Part shown: piece after piece, positions 25,231 through 33,043 of the stretch
How the letters are laid out: every line of letters begins with the position of its first letter
Numbering within the stretch: position 1 is the stretch's first letter
Assembly (NCBI GenBank): GCA_905234765.1
Contig: CAJOIF010000028.1
Location: 1-33,043, forward strand
Source of the DNA: an uncultured Bacteroidales bacterium
Lineage (GTDB): Bacteria; Bacteroidota; Bacteroidia; Bacteroidales; F082
Reading direction: 5' to 3'
Length of the DNA stretch: 33,043 bases
Program-made: the position numbers and the translations under genes
Notes under the pieces: model-generated
What the model was told of the DNA's origin: nothing
What the model saw: only the letters and a program-made list of their open reading frames with translations
Database searches by the model: none

Positions 25231-25641
25231 TCAAAAAGACTGTTTGAGGAAAATCTTGGGAGTCTGTACCTGCATTGAGGCAAATCCAAAGTCTTTCATA
25301 TCGCGCGTCAGCAGGAAATCAGCATTGGCTTGTATTGCCGAGAAATACTGCAAGGCATCTTCAAAGTCGTCGGCCTTTATTGTAAAGGCTTGGTCAACGG
25401 CTTTTTCGCCAACGGGGACGATGGTTATCATTGGGCGAAATGCCGCCATAGTTTGGTAGAATTGCTCGTTTGAGAAGTTCTTTCGTGTGATGTATCTGAT
25501 GTTGGCAATGCTCAAGTCCGATATCAGGAGTGTAATTTTGCCATCAATGGCGAGGTCGAAAATCTTTACCGAATCGGCATAGAAATCTTCTCTTTGGCAA
25601 AGCAAATCGAGGAAGACATTGGTGTCAATAAAAACTCTCAT
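25231..25641 (-). CDS. PIN-domain ribonuclease toxin (VapC-like)
   Basis: 136 residues from the ATG at 25641; an in-frame TTG at 25650 would overlap the antitoxin stop and is less likely. PIN-domain pattern: MRVFIDTNVFLDLL with Asp6, FEDALQY with Asp95, and TRDMKDF with Asp114 as the expected metal-binding acidic residues. VapC toxins cleave RNA, often tRNA or rRNA, until blocked by the antitoxin. The gene starts five bases after the upstream small gene, the usual antitoxin-toxin order. The C terminus (VQTPKIFLKQSF) has the usual PIN ending. Confidence 0.85.
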   Translation of the reverse strand: MRVFIDTNVFLDLLCQREDFYADSVKIFDLAIDGKITLLISDLSIANIRYITRKNFSNEQFYQTMAAFRPMITIVPVGEKAVDQAFTIKADDFEDALQYFSAIQANADFLLTRDMKDFGFASMQVQTPKIFLKQSF

Positions 25642-25646
25642 GGCTG

Positions 25647-25898
25647 TCAACTAGCGTGTTTTTCGTTGAGATAGTCTTCCTTGGCATGTTTCCAATTGTC
25701 CGTATCGCTCTGTTTGAAAACGCCAATCATCTGACGGATTTTGGCTTTTTGCTGGGCACGTTTTTTTGCCTCCTCCAACTCTTCCTCTTGGTATATCGCA
25801 ACTATTGCGTCAAGCACTTTCTGCCATAGCAAGACATCGGTTTTGTCAAACTGCTGTAGCAGATGCATTGTGTCAGATTGTAGTTCAATTGCAGTCAT
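25647..25898 (-). CDS. Putative antitoxin of the PIN toxin
   Basis: 83 residues, predicted almost wholly helical, with a charged central part (EEELEEAKKRAQQKAK). It has no recognisable ribbon-helix-helix or AbrB-type VapB domain, but small helical proteins of this kind commonly precede PIN genes in Bacteroidota. Its stop is five bases from the toxin start and it has its own promoter. The antitoxin role rests on gene order and size. Confidence 0.7.
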   Translation of the reverse strand: MTAIELQSDTMHLLQQFDKTDVLLWQKVLDAIVAIYQEEELEEAKKRAQQKAKIRQMIGVFKQSDTDNWKHAKEDYLNEKHAS

Positions 25899-25927
25899 GG
25901 CATGTGTTTTTTTGGTGTATCACAAGG

Positions 25928-25935
25928 CAAAAGTA
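25928..25935 (-). promoter_or_regulatory. Promoter -7 element of the toxin-antitoxin operon
   Basis: Minus-strand TACTTTTG, 29 bases before the antitoxin start. Confidence 0.6.
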
Positions 25936-25936
25936 C

Positions 25937-25968
25937 GAAAAAATACCAACGAGGAAAGCGAGTTGGTA
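25937..25968 (-). terminator. Intrinsic terminator of the GT-C-like gene
   Basis: TACCAAC (25944-25950) pairs with GTTGGTA (25962-25968). The A run at 25938-25943 gives a U run after the stem on the minus strand. It lies 18 bases beyond the stop at 25986. Confidence 0.7.
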
Positions 25969-25985
25969 ATTTTTTTCACTTTTCC

Positions 25986-27395
25986 TCACGCCAACCCTCT
26001 TGCCGACAGTTTCAGCCAATTCCAGAACAGCAAGGCCACGAAGAGCAGTCCACAATACGCATAGAACAATTTCAGGTCTTTGTGCCGCAGGTGCGTCATC
26101 GCGTAGGCAGCCATTAATATTAATAAAGGTATAGCAGGTTCGTGGAAACGCTCCGAGTTGGCGGCAAACGAGAACATGATGATGGCGAGATACGACAATT
26201 CGTAGGCACCAACCAGACTGAAGTCGCGCCACTTCCGCTGTCGGATGGCGATCACGATGGCCAGCATGGCGAAGAAAGCAAGGAAGTTCTTCACATAGGT
26301 GCTGCCGTGTATCATTTTGTTGTGGTCGGGGCTTTCCTCTACCATTGGGGCTAGAGGCAGAACGAAGGCACCCGGGGCCAGGTAGTAGCTTTTGGCTAAC
26401 CCGCTGTGTCTCATCCCCATGGATTCATATTTCTCCGACTGGTAATTCAAGTCGCTGAATTTCAGTCGATAGATGATGTTCATCTCCCGCCCGATGGGGG
26501 AAGTAAGGAACAAGAAGAACACCACCACAACCCCTGCAATGGTGATGAGTTTGGCTTTTTTGCCCACCAACTCCTTGGATGACAACAACACAAAAACGAG
26601 AAAGGCAAAAATCAAACACATCCCGATGATGGTGCGGAAGCCGAAGGTCATCCCCGTCAAGAGGATGGGAACTAGGATGTTCCAGAAGGTGTATTTCTTG
26701 CTTCTGACGAGATAGTCCATGCGCTCAAGGGCGAGAATGGACAGGAAAATCATCTCCATCTCCTTGGTGTGGATGCCGCAAATCTGGATGAGGATGGGCA
26801 TGAAAACGCACATCACGGCAGCCAAACGTCCCGTGCGTTCACCGAAGGTGCGTGAGCCCAGTTTATAAATCACGAGGCAGAGATAAGCACTCATGGCCGC
26901 CTTGAAGAGACGAGGCACCAGCCAACTTCGTCCAAAAAGAGTGTACAGGAACGTCAACCAAAGCTGATAGCCTTGGTCGGACCAGCCCATGGTACAGGCG
27001 TTCAAGTAATTGAAAATGTAGGAGATGTGTCCTCCGCGGACGCATTGTGACAAATAAACCGCTGTGGTATGATACAAAATGCTGTCGCCGGCACCATATT
27101 CAAAGGCAATGCCTGTCTCCCAATAATAGTAATAGCACATCGCTATGGCATATACCGCACGGATGGCGAAAGCGGTCAGAAACACTGTCCACTTGAATTT
27201 CTTGAGGTCAATGTCTTTCCAACGGGGATAGAAAACCGTTGTCAGTACAAAGAAAAACAAAACCTCACCCGTGCCCCACAGCATCCATTTGGCTTGCAAG
27301 GCATGGCTCCGAAAGGCCACACTGATGACGATGAGGGCCAAAAGGTAGACGCCGATACCGAAAAGGGCAATATGGCGCGTCAGTTTTTGGGACAT
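25986..27395 (-). CDS. Polytopic GT-C-like glycosyltransferase (GT39-type)
   Basis: 469 residues with about ten to twelve membrane segments. The first periplasmic-type loop carries EYGAGDSILYH (about 100-110), an acidic motif placed as in dolichyl-phosphate-mannose-type or ArnT-like GT-C transferases, which use a lipid-linked sugar at the outer face of the inner membrane. The pattern of long helices (WLTFLYTLFGRSW, AAVMCVFMPILIQICG) also fits that group. A polysaccharide polymerase-like protein is an alternative. Its start shares a base with the stop of the BACON lipoprotein gene (TGATG), so the two are translated together. Confidence 0.65.
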   Translation of the reverse strand: MSQKLTRHIALFGIGVYLLALIVISVAFRSHALQAKWMLWGTGEVLFFFVLTTVFYPRWKDIDLKKFKWTVFLTAFAIRAVYAIAMCYYYYWETGIAFEYGAGDSILYHTTAVYLSQCVRGGHISYIFNYLNACTMGWSDQGYQLWLTFLYTLFGRSWLVPRLFKAAMSAYLCLVIYKLGSRTFGERTGRLAAVMCVFMPILIQICGIHTKEMEMIFLSILALERMDYLVRSKKYTFWNILVPILLTGMTFGFRTIIGMCLIFAFLVFVLLSSKELVGKKAKLITIAGVVVVFFLFLTSPIGREMNIIYRLKFSDLNYQSEKYESMGMRHSGLAKSYYLAPGAFVLPLAPMVEESPDHNKMIHGSTYVKNFLAFFAMLAIVIAIRQRKWRDFSLVGAYELSYLAIIMFSFAANSERFHEPAIPLLILMAAYAMTHLRHKDLKLFYAYCGLLFVALLFWNWLKLSARGLA

Positions 27396-28207
27396 CAGAA
27401 TTGGAAAATGGGACCGCTTCCCTTGCGTTTGATGGCCTTGCGAGTCAGGAGCGCTTTATCGCCTGTATTGATGGTGCCTATCTTTCGCATGTCGGCGCGC
27501 TCCCAGAAATGCGGTCTGTATTCGTGGATGAAACGGAAGAGCGAGTCGCTGGCCGTCTGTACGTCGGGAGCATAGTTTTCAGGGGAGCCATCGACGGTTT
27601 CAAAACTGATTTCCAGATCATGGTTGATGGGGTTGAATTCGTAGTGGAACACATACCATACGGTTGAGTCGCCATTATTATCCTTTTGCGCACCCACGCC
27701 GTTGTCGAGGAAATACATCTGATAGCCTGATGCTGTATCGAAAGGATCAAATTCGTAGCGTTTGTAGGAATCTTCAATGATTTGTTCGTAATAATCCGTG
27801 TTCCAATGTTCTACGCTGGAAACGCCAAATACTTTGTTGTAAAGTCCGTCAAAATCGAGCACGTTTTGTGAGATGTAAACGGTGCGACGAATGTGACCGC
27901 CTGGAACGGTGATCATCAAGGACGATTCCCTGAAGTTGGCGTTGGTCATGGGGTTCACCGTAATGGTGACGGAGCCGTCTTTCTTGCCTTCTGAGGGGGA
28001 GATGGTATACCAGTCGGCACCGTCGGTCTTGTTTACATACCATTTGCAGTTGGCGGTGATTTCGATTCGCTGTGAGCTGGCCTCTGTACCAAACCACAGG
28101 TTTTGTGTTGAGACTATAAGACTGGGCTCCTTGGAGCAGGAAGTGAACCCAACGGCTGCCAAAACCGTTAAGACAGCCGTAATCAAAATATTGCTTTTCT
28201 TTTTCAT
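27395..28207 (-). CDS. BACON-domain lipoprotein
   Basis: 270 residues from the ATG at 28207; the longer frame adds residues before the lipoprotein signal. Signal peptide with lipobox GFTSC, Cys24 as lipidation site. Residues about 30-116 form a BACON domain (SSQRIEITANCKWYV, WYTISPSEGKKDGSVTITV, RRTVYISQ). BACON domains are beta-sandwich modules of Bacteroidota surface proteins, often linked to carbohydrate binding. The remaining 150 residues are not recognised. No SusC/SusD genes are nearby, so it is not part of a standard PUL here; coupling to the GT-C-like gene suggests a glycan-related role. Confidence 0.82.
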   Translation of the reverse strand: MKKKSNILITAVLTVLAAVGFTSCSKEPSLIVSTQNLWFGTEASSQRIEITANCKWYVNKTDGADWYTISPSEGKKDGSVTITVNPMTNANFRESSLMITVPGGHIRRTVYISQNVLDFDGLYNKVFGVSSVEHWNTDYYEQIIEDSYKRYEFDPFDTASGYQMYFLDNGVGAQKDNNGDSTVWYVFHYEFNPINHDLEISFETVDGSPENYAPDVQTASDSLFRFIHEYRPHFWERADMRKIGTINTGDKALLTRKAIKRKGSGPIFQF

Positions 28208-28231
28208 CGTGTCATGGATTGAATAATGCTG

Positions 28232-28239
28232 CAAAAGTA
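28232..28239 (-). promoter_or_regulatory. Promoter -7 element of the BACON/GT unit
   Basis: Minus-strand TACTTTTG, 24 bases before the start at 28207. The 11 bases 28231-28241 are identical to 25927-25937 in the toxin-antitoxin promoter. Confidence 0.6.
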
Positions 28240-28280
28240 CGTTTTTTTCGGAAACTACTTGGTTTTAATTCATAAATCTT

Positions 28281-28378
28281 GCAGCCCATGTCATACCGAG
28301 GCTTTTGGCGGCATAGATACACTCACCTAAAGGTTCGGTATGACATGCCGCCAAAAGCCGAGTGTATCTATGGGCTGC
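28281..28378. repeat. Permuted inverted-repeat element downstream of RNase R
   Basis: Four blocks each recur as a reverse complement: A 28281-28289 with 28370-28378, B 28287-28299 with 28335-28347, C 28300-28314 with 28345-28359, D 28312-28324 with 28360-28372. The order is A-B-C-D-loop-B'-C'-D'-A' rather than the mirror order of a simple hairpin, so B, C and D pairings exclude one another. It fills most of the spacer between RNase R and the BACON gene and may act as terminator or be a mobile repeat. Confidence 0.8.
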
Positions 28379-28386
28379 TTTCATTA

Positions 28387-30585
28387 TCACTTGCGCTGCT
28401 TTTGTCGTTTTTTCGGCATGGGCCAATCGGCCAGCATCTCAAAGTCCATCTTGTGTCTGAAGAGGTCGACGGCCTTCACGCGGATGCGCACCTCGTCACC
28501 CAACTGGATGACGCGCCCCGTGTCCTGGCCGATGACGCGGAAATTGTCATCGTCAAGGTAATAGATGTCGCCAGGCAGGTTTTCGTAGCGTACCAAGCCC
28601 TCGCATTTGTTGCCTTTCAACTCCACGAAGAGGCCCCATTTGCTCACGCCAGAGACCAAGCCCTCAAACACCTGCCCAATCTTGTCTTGCAGATATTCGG
28701 CCTGTTTGTACTTGATGGACTGGCGTTCCATCTCTTCGGCTTGCTTCTCCATCTCGCTGGCATGGACGCACATGTCCTCGTAGTCCTTTTTATTGGCAGA
28801 GCCTTGGTTTTCAATCAAATAACGCTCAATCAATCTATGCACCATCAAGTCTGGGTAGCGGCGGATGGGGGAGGTGAAGTGGGTGTAGTAGTCGAAAGCC
28901 AAGCCGTAGTGCCCGATGTTGTCGGTCGAATAGACGGCTTTGGCCATGGTGCGCAAGGCCACGGTCTGGATGAGGTTCTTCTCGCCCTTGCCTTCCACGT
29001 CTTCAAAGAGTTTGTTGTAGGAGCGCACCAACGTGTCGCGGTTACTGAGGTTCATGGAGTAGCCGAGGCGCGAAATCAAGAGGACGAACTTGTTGAGTTT
29101 CTCTGGATTAGGCTCATCGTGGATACGGTAGACGAAGGTGTGGTTGTGCCATTTGCTCTCGGGCTTGCCGAAGGTCTCGGCCACGGTGCGGTTGGCCAGC
29201 AGCATGAAGTCCTCAATCAGTTCGTGCGACTCGTTCTGTACGCGCACGTAGGTGTCGATGGGTTTCTTGTTCTCGTCGAGGACAAATTTCACCTCTTCCG
29301 AGTGGAAGTTGATGCTGCCCAAGGCCATGCGTTGTTCGCGCAGTTTGGTGGCCAAACTATTGAACGTCAGGATTTCGGATTTGTAGTCGCCCTCGCCGCC
29401 TTCGATCATGGTCTGCACTTCTTCGTAGGTATAGCGGCGGCACGAATTGATGATGGTCTTGCCGATCCATTTGTCGTAGATTTTGGCTTCGTCGTCCATC
29501 TCAAAGACGACGCTGAAGGTCAGCTTTTCTTCGTCGGGACGCAGCGAACAGACGTTGTTGCAGAGCTTTTCGGGCAGCATGGGGATGGTGCGGTCAACCA
29601 AGTAAACCGAGGTGCCACGGTCGAGGGCTTCCTTGTCGATGGCCGAGCCGATACGAACATAATGCGACACGTCGGCGATGTGCACACCCACTTCCCAATG
29701 GCCGTTGTCCATCTTCCGCAAGCTGATGGCATCGTCGAAGTCTTTGGCGTCGGCGGGGTCGATGGTGATGGTGAACACTTTTCGGAAATCGCGGCGGCGT
29801 TTGATTTCGTCTGACGATATATTAATAGGTATTCTATCGGCCTCTTTTTCCACCTCTTCCGGGAACTCTATGGGGTATTCATGGGCGGCTAGGATGCTTT
29901 CCATCTCCACATCGTTTTCGCCAGGCTTGCCCAGCACGCGGACGATTTCGCCGAAGGGGTTGCCCGAGCCGTCGGGCCAGTCGGTCAGGTGCACGATGAC
30001 TTTCATGCCGTCCTTGGCGCCATGCAGGTCGCCGCGTGGGATGAAGATGTCGACAGGCATCCATTCCACGTCGGGGCGGACGTATACGTAGCCATGTGAG
30101 ATGTTGAGAATGCCCACAAACTCGGTGTGTCTGCGCTGCAATATCTCCACAATCTCGCCTTCGGGTTTGCTGTTGTTGCGCTTGGGGAACATGGCCACGC
30201 GCACCCGATCGCCGTGCAGCGCCTTGTAGGTGTCGTTGGCCGCGATGAAGATGTCTTCGCCCTCGCCGTCGTCGCGCACCACATAGGCCTTGCCCGTCGA
30301 TTTCATCTCCACCACGCCTTCCACATATTTCGTCTTGGGGCCGAACTGTGCCATGCCCTCGGCACTCATCACATAACTATAGGGCCGTTCTTCACGCAGC
30401 AGGCCTTTGTCTTTCAAGCTGATGAGCAGGTTGTACACCACGTCTTTTCCCGCTTGGTCCTTGATACCCATGATTTTGCAGACCTGCTTGTAGTTCTTCG
30501 GGCGGAAGGGTTGGTCGGCGAAAATGCCCAAAATCACACTTGTAAAAGTGCTTAATTTGTTCTCTATTTTTTTCTTTTTTGGCAT
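28387..30585 (-). CDS. rnr: Ribonuclease R (RNB family 3'-5' exoribonuclease)
   Basis: 732 residues from the ATG at 30585; the extra 11 codons of the open frame lie upstream of the promoter-proximal start. Domains in order: N-terminal winged helix (about 10-75), cold-shock type RNA-binding domains (about 85-240), the RNB catalytic domain with DPADAKDFDDAIS (276-288) holding the metal-binding Asp residues, and a C-terminal S1 domain (about 640-725, IGQVFEGLVSGVSKWGLFVEL). Degrades structured RNA, including rRNA and mRNA fragments. Basic tail KKRQKQRK is typical. Single-gene unit with promoter at 30606-30613. Confidence 0.96.
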   Translation of the reverse strand: MPKKKKIENKLSTFTSVILGIFADQPFRPKNYKQVCKIMGIKDQAGKDVVYNLLISLKDKGLLREERPYSYVMSAEGMAQFGPKTKYVEGVVEMKSTGKAYVVRDDGEGEDIFIAANDTYKALHGDRVRVAMFPKRNNSKPEGEIVEILQRRHTEFVGILNISHGYVYVRPDVEWMPVDIFIPRGDLHGAKDGMKVIVHLTDWPDGSGNPFGEIVRVLGKPGENDVEMESILAAHEYPIEFPEEVEKEADRIPINISSDEIKRRRDFRKVFTITIDPADAKDFDDAISLRKMDNGHWEVGVHIADVSHYVRIGSAIDKEALDRGTSVYLVDRTIPMLPEKLCNNVCSLRPDEEKLTFSVVFEMDDEAKIYDKWIGKTIINSCRRYTYEEVQTMIEGGEGDYKSEILTFNSLATKLREQRMALGSINFHSEEVKFVLDENKKPIDTYVRVQNESHELIEDFMLLANRTVAETFGKPESKWHNHTFVYRIHDEPNPEKLNKFVLLISRLGYSMNLSNRDTLVRSYNKLFEDVEGKGEKNLIQTVALRTMAKAVYSTDNIGHYGLAFDYYTHFTSPIRRYPDLMVHRLIERYLIENQGSANKKDYEDMCVHASEMEKQAEEMERQSIKYKQAEYLQDKIGQVFEGLVSGVSKWGLFVELKGNKCEGLVRYENLPGDIYYLDDDNFRVIGQDTGRVIQLGDEVRIRVKAVDLFRHKMDFEMLADWPMPKKRQKQRK

Positions 30586-30605
30586 AACAATTCTAAATTT
30601 TGGCG

Positions 30606-30613
30606 CAAAGATA
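30606..30613 (-). promoter_or_regulatory. Promoter -7 element of rnr
   Basis: Minus-strand TATCTTTG, 20 bases before the start codon at 30585, which supports that start. Confidence 0.6.
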
Positions 30614-30672
30614 ATCAAATCATGGAATTAGCGTGTTGATAATTTTGTTGATAAAAAAATGTCGGAAAAAAC

Positions 30673-30704
30673 TTGACACGCAAATTCAAAATGCTCTACC
30701 TTTG
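30673..30704 (+). promoter_or_regulatory. Promoter of nrdDG
   Basis: TTG (30673-30675) and TACCTTTG (30697-30704) are 21 bases apart, matching the Bacteroidota -33/-7 pattern. A leader of about 70 bases follows, without an obvious hairpin or riboswitch. Confidence 0.7.
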
Positions 30705-30780
30705 CAAAACAAGGTTCATCAAATAGCCCATTTGGGAATCCATTGAAAATCAGACACTAAATCGAAAACGAGCACATTTT

Positions 30781-32892
30781 ATGAGCAACGGAGGATTGTA
30801 TATTACCAAAAGGGACGGCAAGCTGGAAGCCTTCTCTCTTGACAAGATCAAAGTCGCCATCAGCAAGGCATTTTTGGCCTCGGGATTCTACGCTTCGGAC
30901 GAGGATCTCAATGGGATTTTGAGCCGTGTCCGCGTGACCAACGGCATGACTGTGGAGGAAATCCAAAACCAGGTGGAGACCGCGTTGATGGCGGAACAGT
31001 ATTACACGGTGGCGAAGAACTACATCCTGTATCGTCAGAAGCACACTGAAGACCGCGAAATCCGTGAGAAAATCGACTTCTTGAGCAACTACGTCAACGC
31101 TTCGAACCCCGCCACGGGCTCGAAATACGACGCCAACGCCAACGTGGAGCAGAAAAACATCGCCACGCTCATTGGCGAGCTGCCCAAGTCTAGCTTCATC
31201 CGCATCAACCGCCGCCTGCTCACCGACCGCATCAAGTCGGTGTTCGGCAAGGAACTCTCCGACCGTTACCTCTATTTGCTCAACAACCACTTCATCTACA
31301 AGAACGACGAGACCAGTTTGGCCAACTACTGCGCCTCCATTACCATGTATCCTTGGCTCAACTCGGGCACATCTTCCATCGGCGGCAACAGCACCGCCCC
31401 AACCAAGTTGCGCTCGTTCTGCGGCGGCTTTATTAATATGGTGTTCATGGTGTCGTCGCAATTGTCGGGTGCCTGTGCCACGCCAGAGTTCCTGATGTAC
31501 ATGAACTATTTCATTGGCCTCGACTATGGCAAGGACTACTACAAACGCGCCGACGAAGTGGTCGACCACTCACTGAAACCGCGTACCATCGACAAGGTCA
31601 TCACCGACTGTTTCCAGCAAATCGTCTACTCGCTCAACCAACCCGCTGGCGCGAGAAACTACCAGTCGGTGTTCTGGAACATCGCCTACTACGACCGTTA
31701 TTATTTCGAGTCGTTGTTCGGCGACTTCTACTTCCCCGACGGCACCAAGCCCGACTGGGAATCGTTGAGCTGGCTCCAGAAGCGTTTCATGAAGTGGTTC
31801 AATGCGGAGCGCCTGAAGAGCGTCCTCACCTTCCCCGTCGAGACCATGGCACTGCTCTCGAAGGATGGCGATGTCATCGACAAGGAATGGGGCGACTTCA
31901 CTGCCGAGATGTACGCCGAAGGTCACTCGTTCTTCACCTACCTCAGCGACAACGCCGACTCGCTGTCGTCGTGCTGTCGCCTCCGCAACGAAATCCAGGA
32001 CAATGGCTTCAGCTACACCCTGGGTGCCGGTGGCGTGTCCACAGGCTCCAAGAGCGTGTTGACCATCAACCTGAACCGCTGCATCCAGTATGCCGCGCGC
32101 AACAACATGCACTACCTGACCTTCCTTGAGGAAATCGTCGACCTGTGCCACAAGGTGCAGATTTGCTACAACGAGAACCTGAAGGAATTACAGAAGAAAG
32201 GCATGTTGCCGCTGTTCGATGCGGGTTACATCAACCTCGGTCGCCAATACCTCACCATCGGCGTGAACGGCCTCGTGGAAGCCGCCGAGTTCTTGAAAAT
32301 CAAGATTTCGGATAATCCGGACTACGAGAAATTCGTGCAGGATGTGCTGGGCCTCATCGAGAAGTACAACAAGAAGTATTACTCGAAGAAGGACGGCTTG
32401 ATGTTCAACTGCGAGATGATTCCCGCCGAGAACGTGGGCGTGAAACATGCCAAGTGGGACAAGGAAGATGGCTACGAGGTGCACCGCGACTGCTACAATA
32501 GTTATTTCTACATCGTGGAAGACCCGAACACCAACGTGTTGGACAAGTTCCGTCTCCATGGCGAGAAGTACATCAAGCACCTCACCGGTGGTTCGGCTTT
32601 GCACTGCAACCTTGAGGAACACCTCACCAAGGACCAGTACCGCCAGCTATTGCGTGTGGCTGCCCGCGAAGGCTGTAACTATTTCACCTTCAACATCCCG
32701 AACACGATTTGTAACGACTGCGGCCACATCGACAAGCGCTACCTGAAGGAATGCCCCGAGTGCCACAGCCACAACATCGACTACCTGACTCGCATCATCG
32801 GTTACCTGAAGCGTGTCAGCAATTTCAGCGAGCCGCGCCAAGAGGAAGCTGCCCGCCGTCACTATGGAAAAATGGAGATAGACAGATGCTAA
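30781..32892 (+). CDS. nrdD: Anaerobic ribonucleoside-triphosphate reductase
   Basis: 703 residues, class III ribonucleotide reductase that makes deoxynucleotides without oxygen. N-terminal ATP-cone (about 5-95, ITKRDGKLEAFSLDKIKVAI) for allosteric control; glycyl-radical barrel in the middle. C-terminal zinc site with Cys 644, 647, 658 and 661 (CNDC and CPEC), then RIIGYLKR with Gly674 as the expected glycyl radical residue. Its activase gene nrdG overlaps the end by 7 bases. Full length and intact, indicating an anaerobic or facultative lifestyle. Confidence 0.97.
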   Translation: MSNGGLYITKRDGKLEAFSLDKIKVAISKAFLASGFYASDEDLNGILSRVRVTNGMTVEEIQNQVETALMAEQYYTVAKNYILYRQKHTEDREIREKIDFLSNYVNASNPATGSKYDANANVEQKNIATLIGELPKSSFIRINRRLLTDRIKSVFGKELSDRYLYLLNNHFIYKNDETSLANYCASITMYPWLNSGTSSIGGNSTAPTKLRSFCGGFINMVFMVSSQLSGACATPEFLMYMNYFIGLDYGKDYYKRADEVVDHSLKPRTIDKVITDCFQQIVYSLNQPAGARNYQSVFWNIAYYDRYYFESLFGDFYFPDGTKPDWESLSWLQKRFMKWFNAERLKSVLTFPVETMALLSKDGDVIDKEWGDFTAEMYAEGHSFFTYLSDNADSLSSCCRLRNEIQDNGFSYTLGAGGVSTGSKSVLTINLNRCIQYAARNNMHYLTFLEEIVDLCHKVQICYNENLKELQKKGMLPLFDAGYINLGRQYLTIGVNGLVEAAEFLKIKISDNPDYEKFVQDVLGLIEKYNKKYYSKKDGLMFNCEMIPAENVGVKHAKWDKEDGYEVHRDCYNSYFYIVEDPNTNVLDKFRLHGEKYIKHLTGGSALHCNLEEHLTKDQYRQLLRVAAREGCNYFTFNIPNTICNDCGHIDKRYLKECPECHSHNIDYLTRIIGYLKRVSNFSEPRQEEAARRHYGKMEIDRC

Positions 32893-33043
32893 AATACGCT
32901 AATTTTGATGTCGTCTTCCAGGAAGTTCCTGACGAAGTGACACTTGCCATTAATATTACCAATTGTCCCAACCAGTGCCCTGGTTGCCATAGCAAGTATC
33001 TATGGGAAAACAATGGCAAAGCCTTGGACACCAATGAGTTGAA
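32886..33043 (+). CDS. nrdG: Anaerobic RNR activating protein (partial, cut by window end)
   Basis: The first 52 codons are visible, from the ATG at 32886, which lies within the end of nrdD (7-base overlap). MLKYANFDVVFQEVPDEVTL leads to the radical-SAM motif C-PNQ-C-PG-C (Cx3CxxC), which holds the 4Fe-4S cluster used to generate the glycyl radical on NrdD. Adjacent order nrdD-nrdG is standard. The rest lies beyond the window. Confidence 0.93.
   Translation, partial: MLKYANFDVVFQEVPDEVTLAINITNCPNQCPGCHSKYLWENNGKALDTNEL

Overview
The window reads as a chromosomal segment of a member of the Bacteroidota, most likely order Bacteroidales. Three things point there: promoters of the TAnnTTTG type in front of most transcription units, type IX secretion (T9SS) C-terminal sorting domains on two surface proteins, and Bacteroidales-type families (BACON lipoprotein, DHHW/MBOAT acylation proteins, U32 peptidase-like enzymes). 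Genus cannot be decided from the sequence alone.

Layout. (1) 1-1.4 kb: tRNA-Pro(CGG) with its terminator, then a TrhP-like U32 protein. (2) 1.4-14.4 kb: a polysaccharide modification locus. On the plus strand lie a CotH-kinase T9SS protein, a membrane-anchored GH16-like protein and two AlgJ/AlgX-like DHHW proteins. Converging on them from the minus strand is the block DHHW, MBOAT, DHHW, MBOAT. (3) 14.4-16.3 kb: a second, RlhA-like U32 gene carrying three palindromic repeats inside its reading frame, then a terminator and tRNA-Cys(GCA). (4) 16.5-25.1 kb: an adhesin-like beta-helix protein of about 2,750 residues with a T9SS domain, split by a frameshift near its N terminus, followed by a small anchored protein. 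(5) 25.2-25.9 kb: a PIN-domain toxin/antitoxin pair. (6) 26.0-28.2 kb: a BACON lipoprotein translationally coupled to a GT-C-like membrane protein. (7) 28.3-30.6 kb: RNase R, followed downstream by a permuted inverted-repeat element. (8) 30.7 kb to the end: anaerobic ribonucleotide reductase nrdD and the start of nrdG.

How the genes fit together. The DHHW and MBOAT proteins resemble the alginate-type O-acetylation machinery (AlgI with AlgJ/AlgX). The DHHW proteins and the GH16-like protein each have one N-terminal membrane segment, so all probably work at the periplasmic face of the inner membrane on a common glycan. The GH16-like protein and at least three of the four DHHW proteins share a helical module of about 40 residues that I cannot place in a named family; this is the strongest candidate for something undescribed. 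The four DHHW proteins fall into two subtypes, one of each per strand.

No gap longer than about 200 bases lacks a gene. The spacers hold promoters, terminators or repeats as listed.
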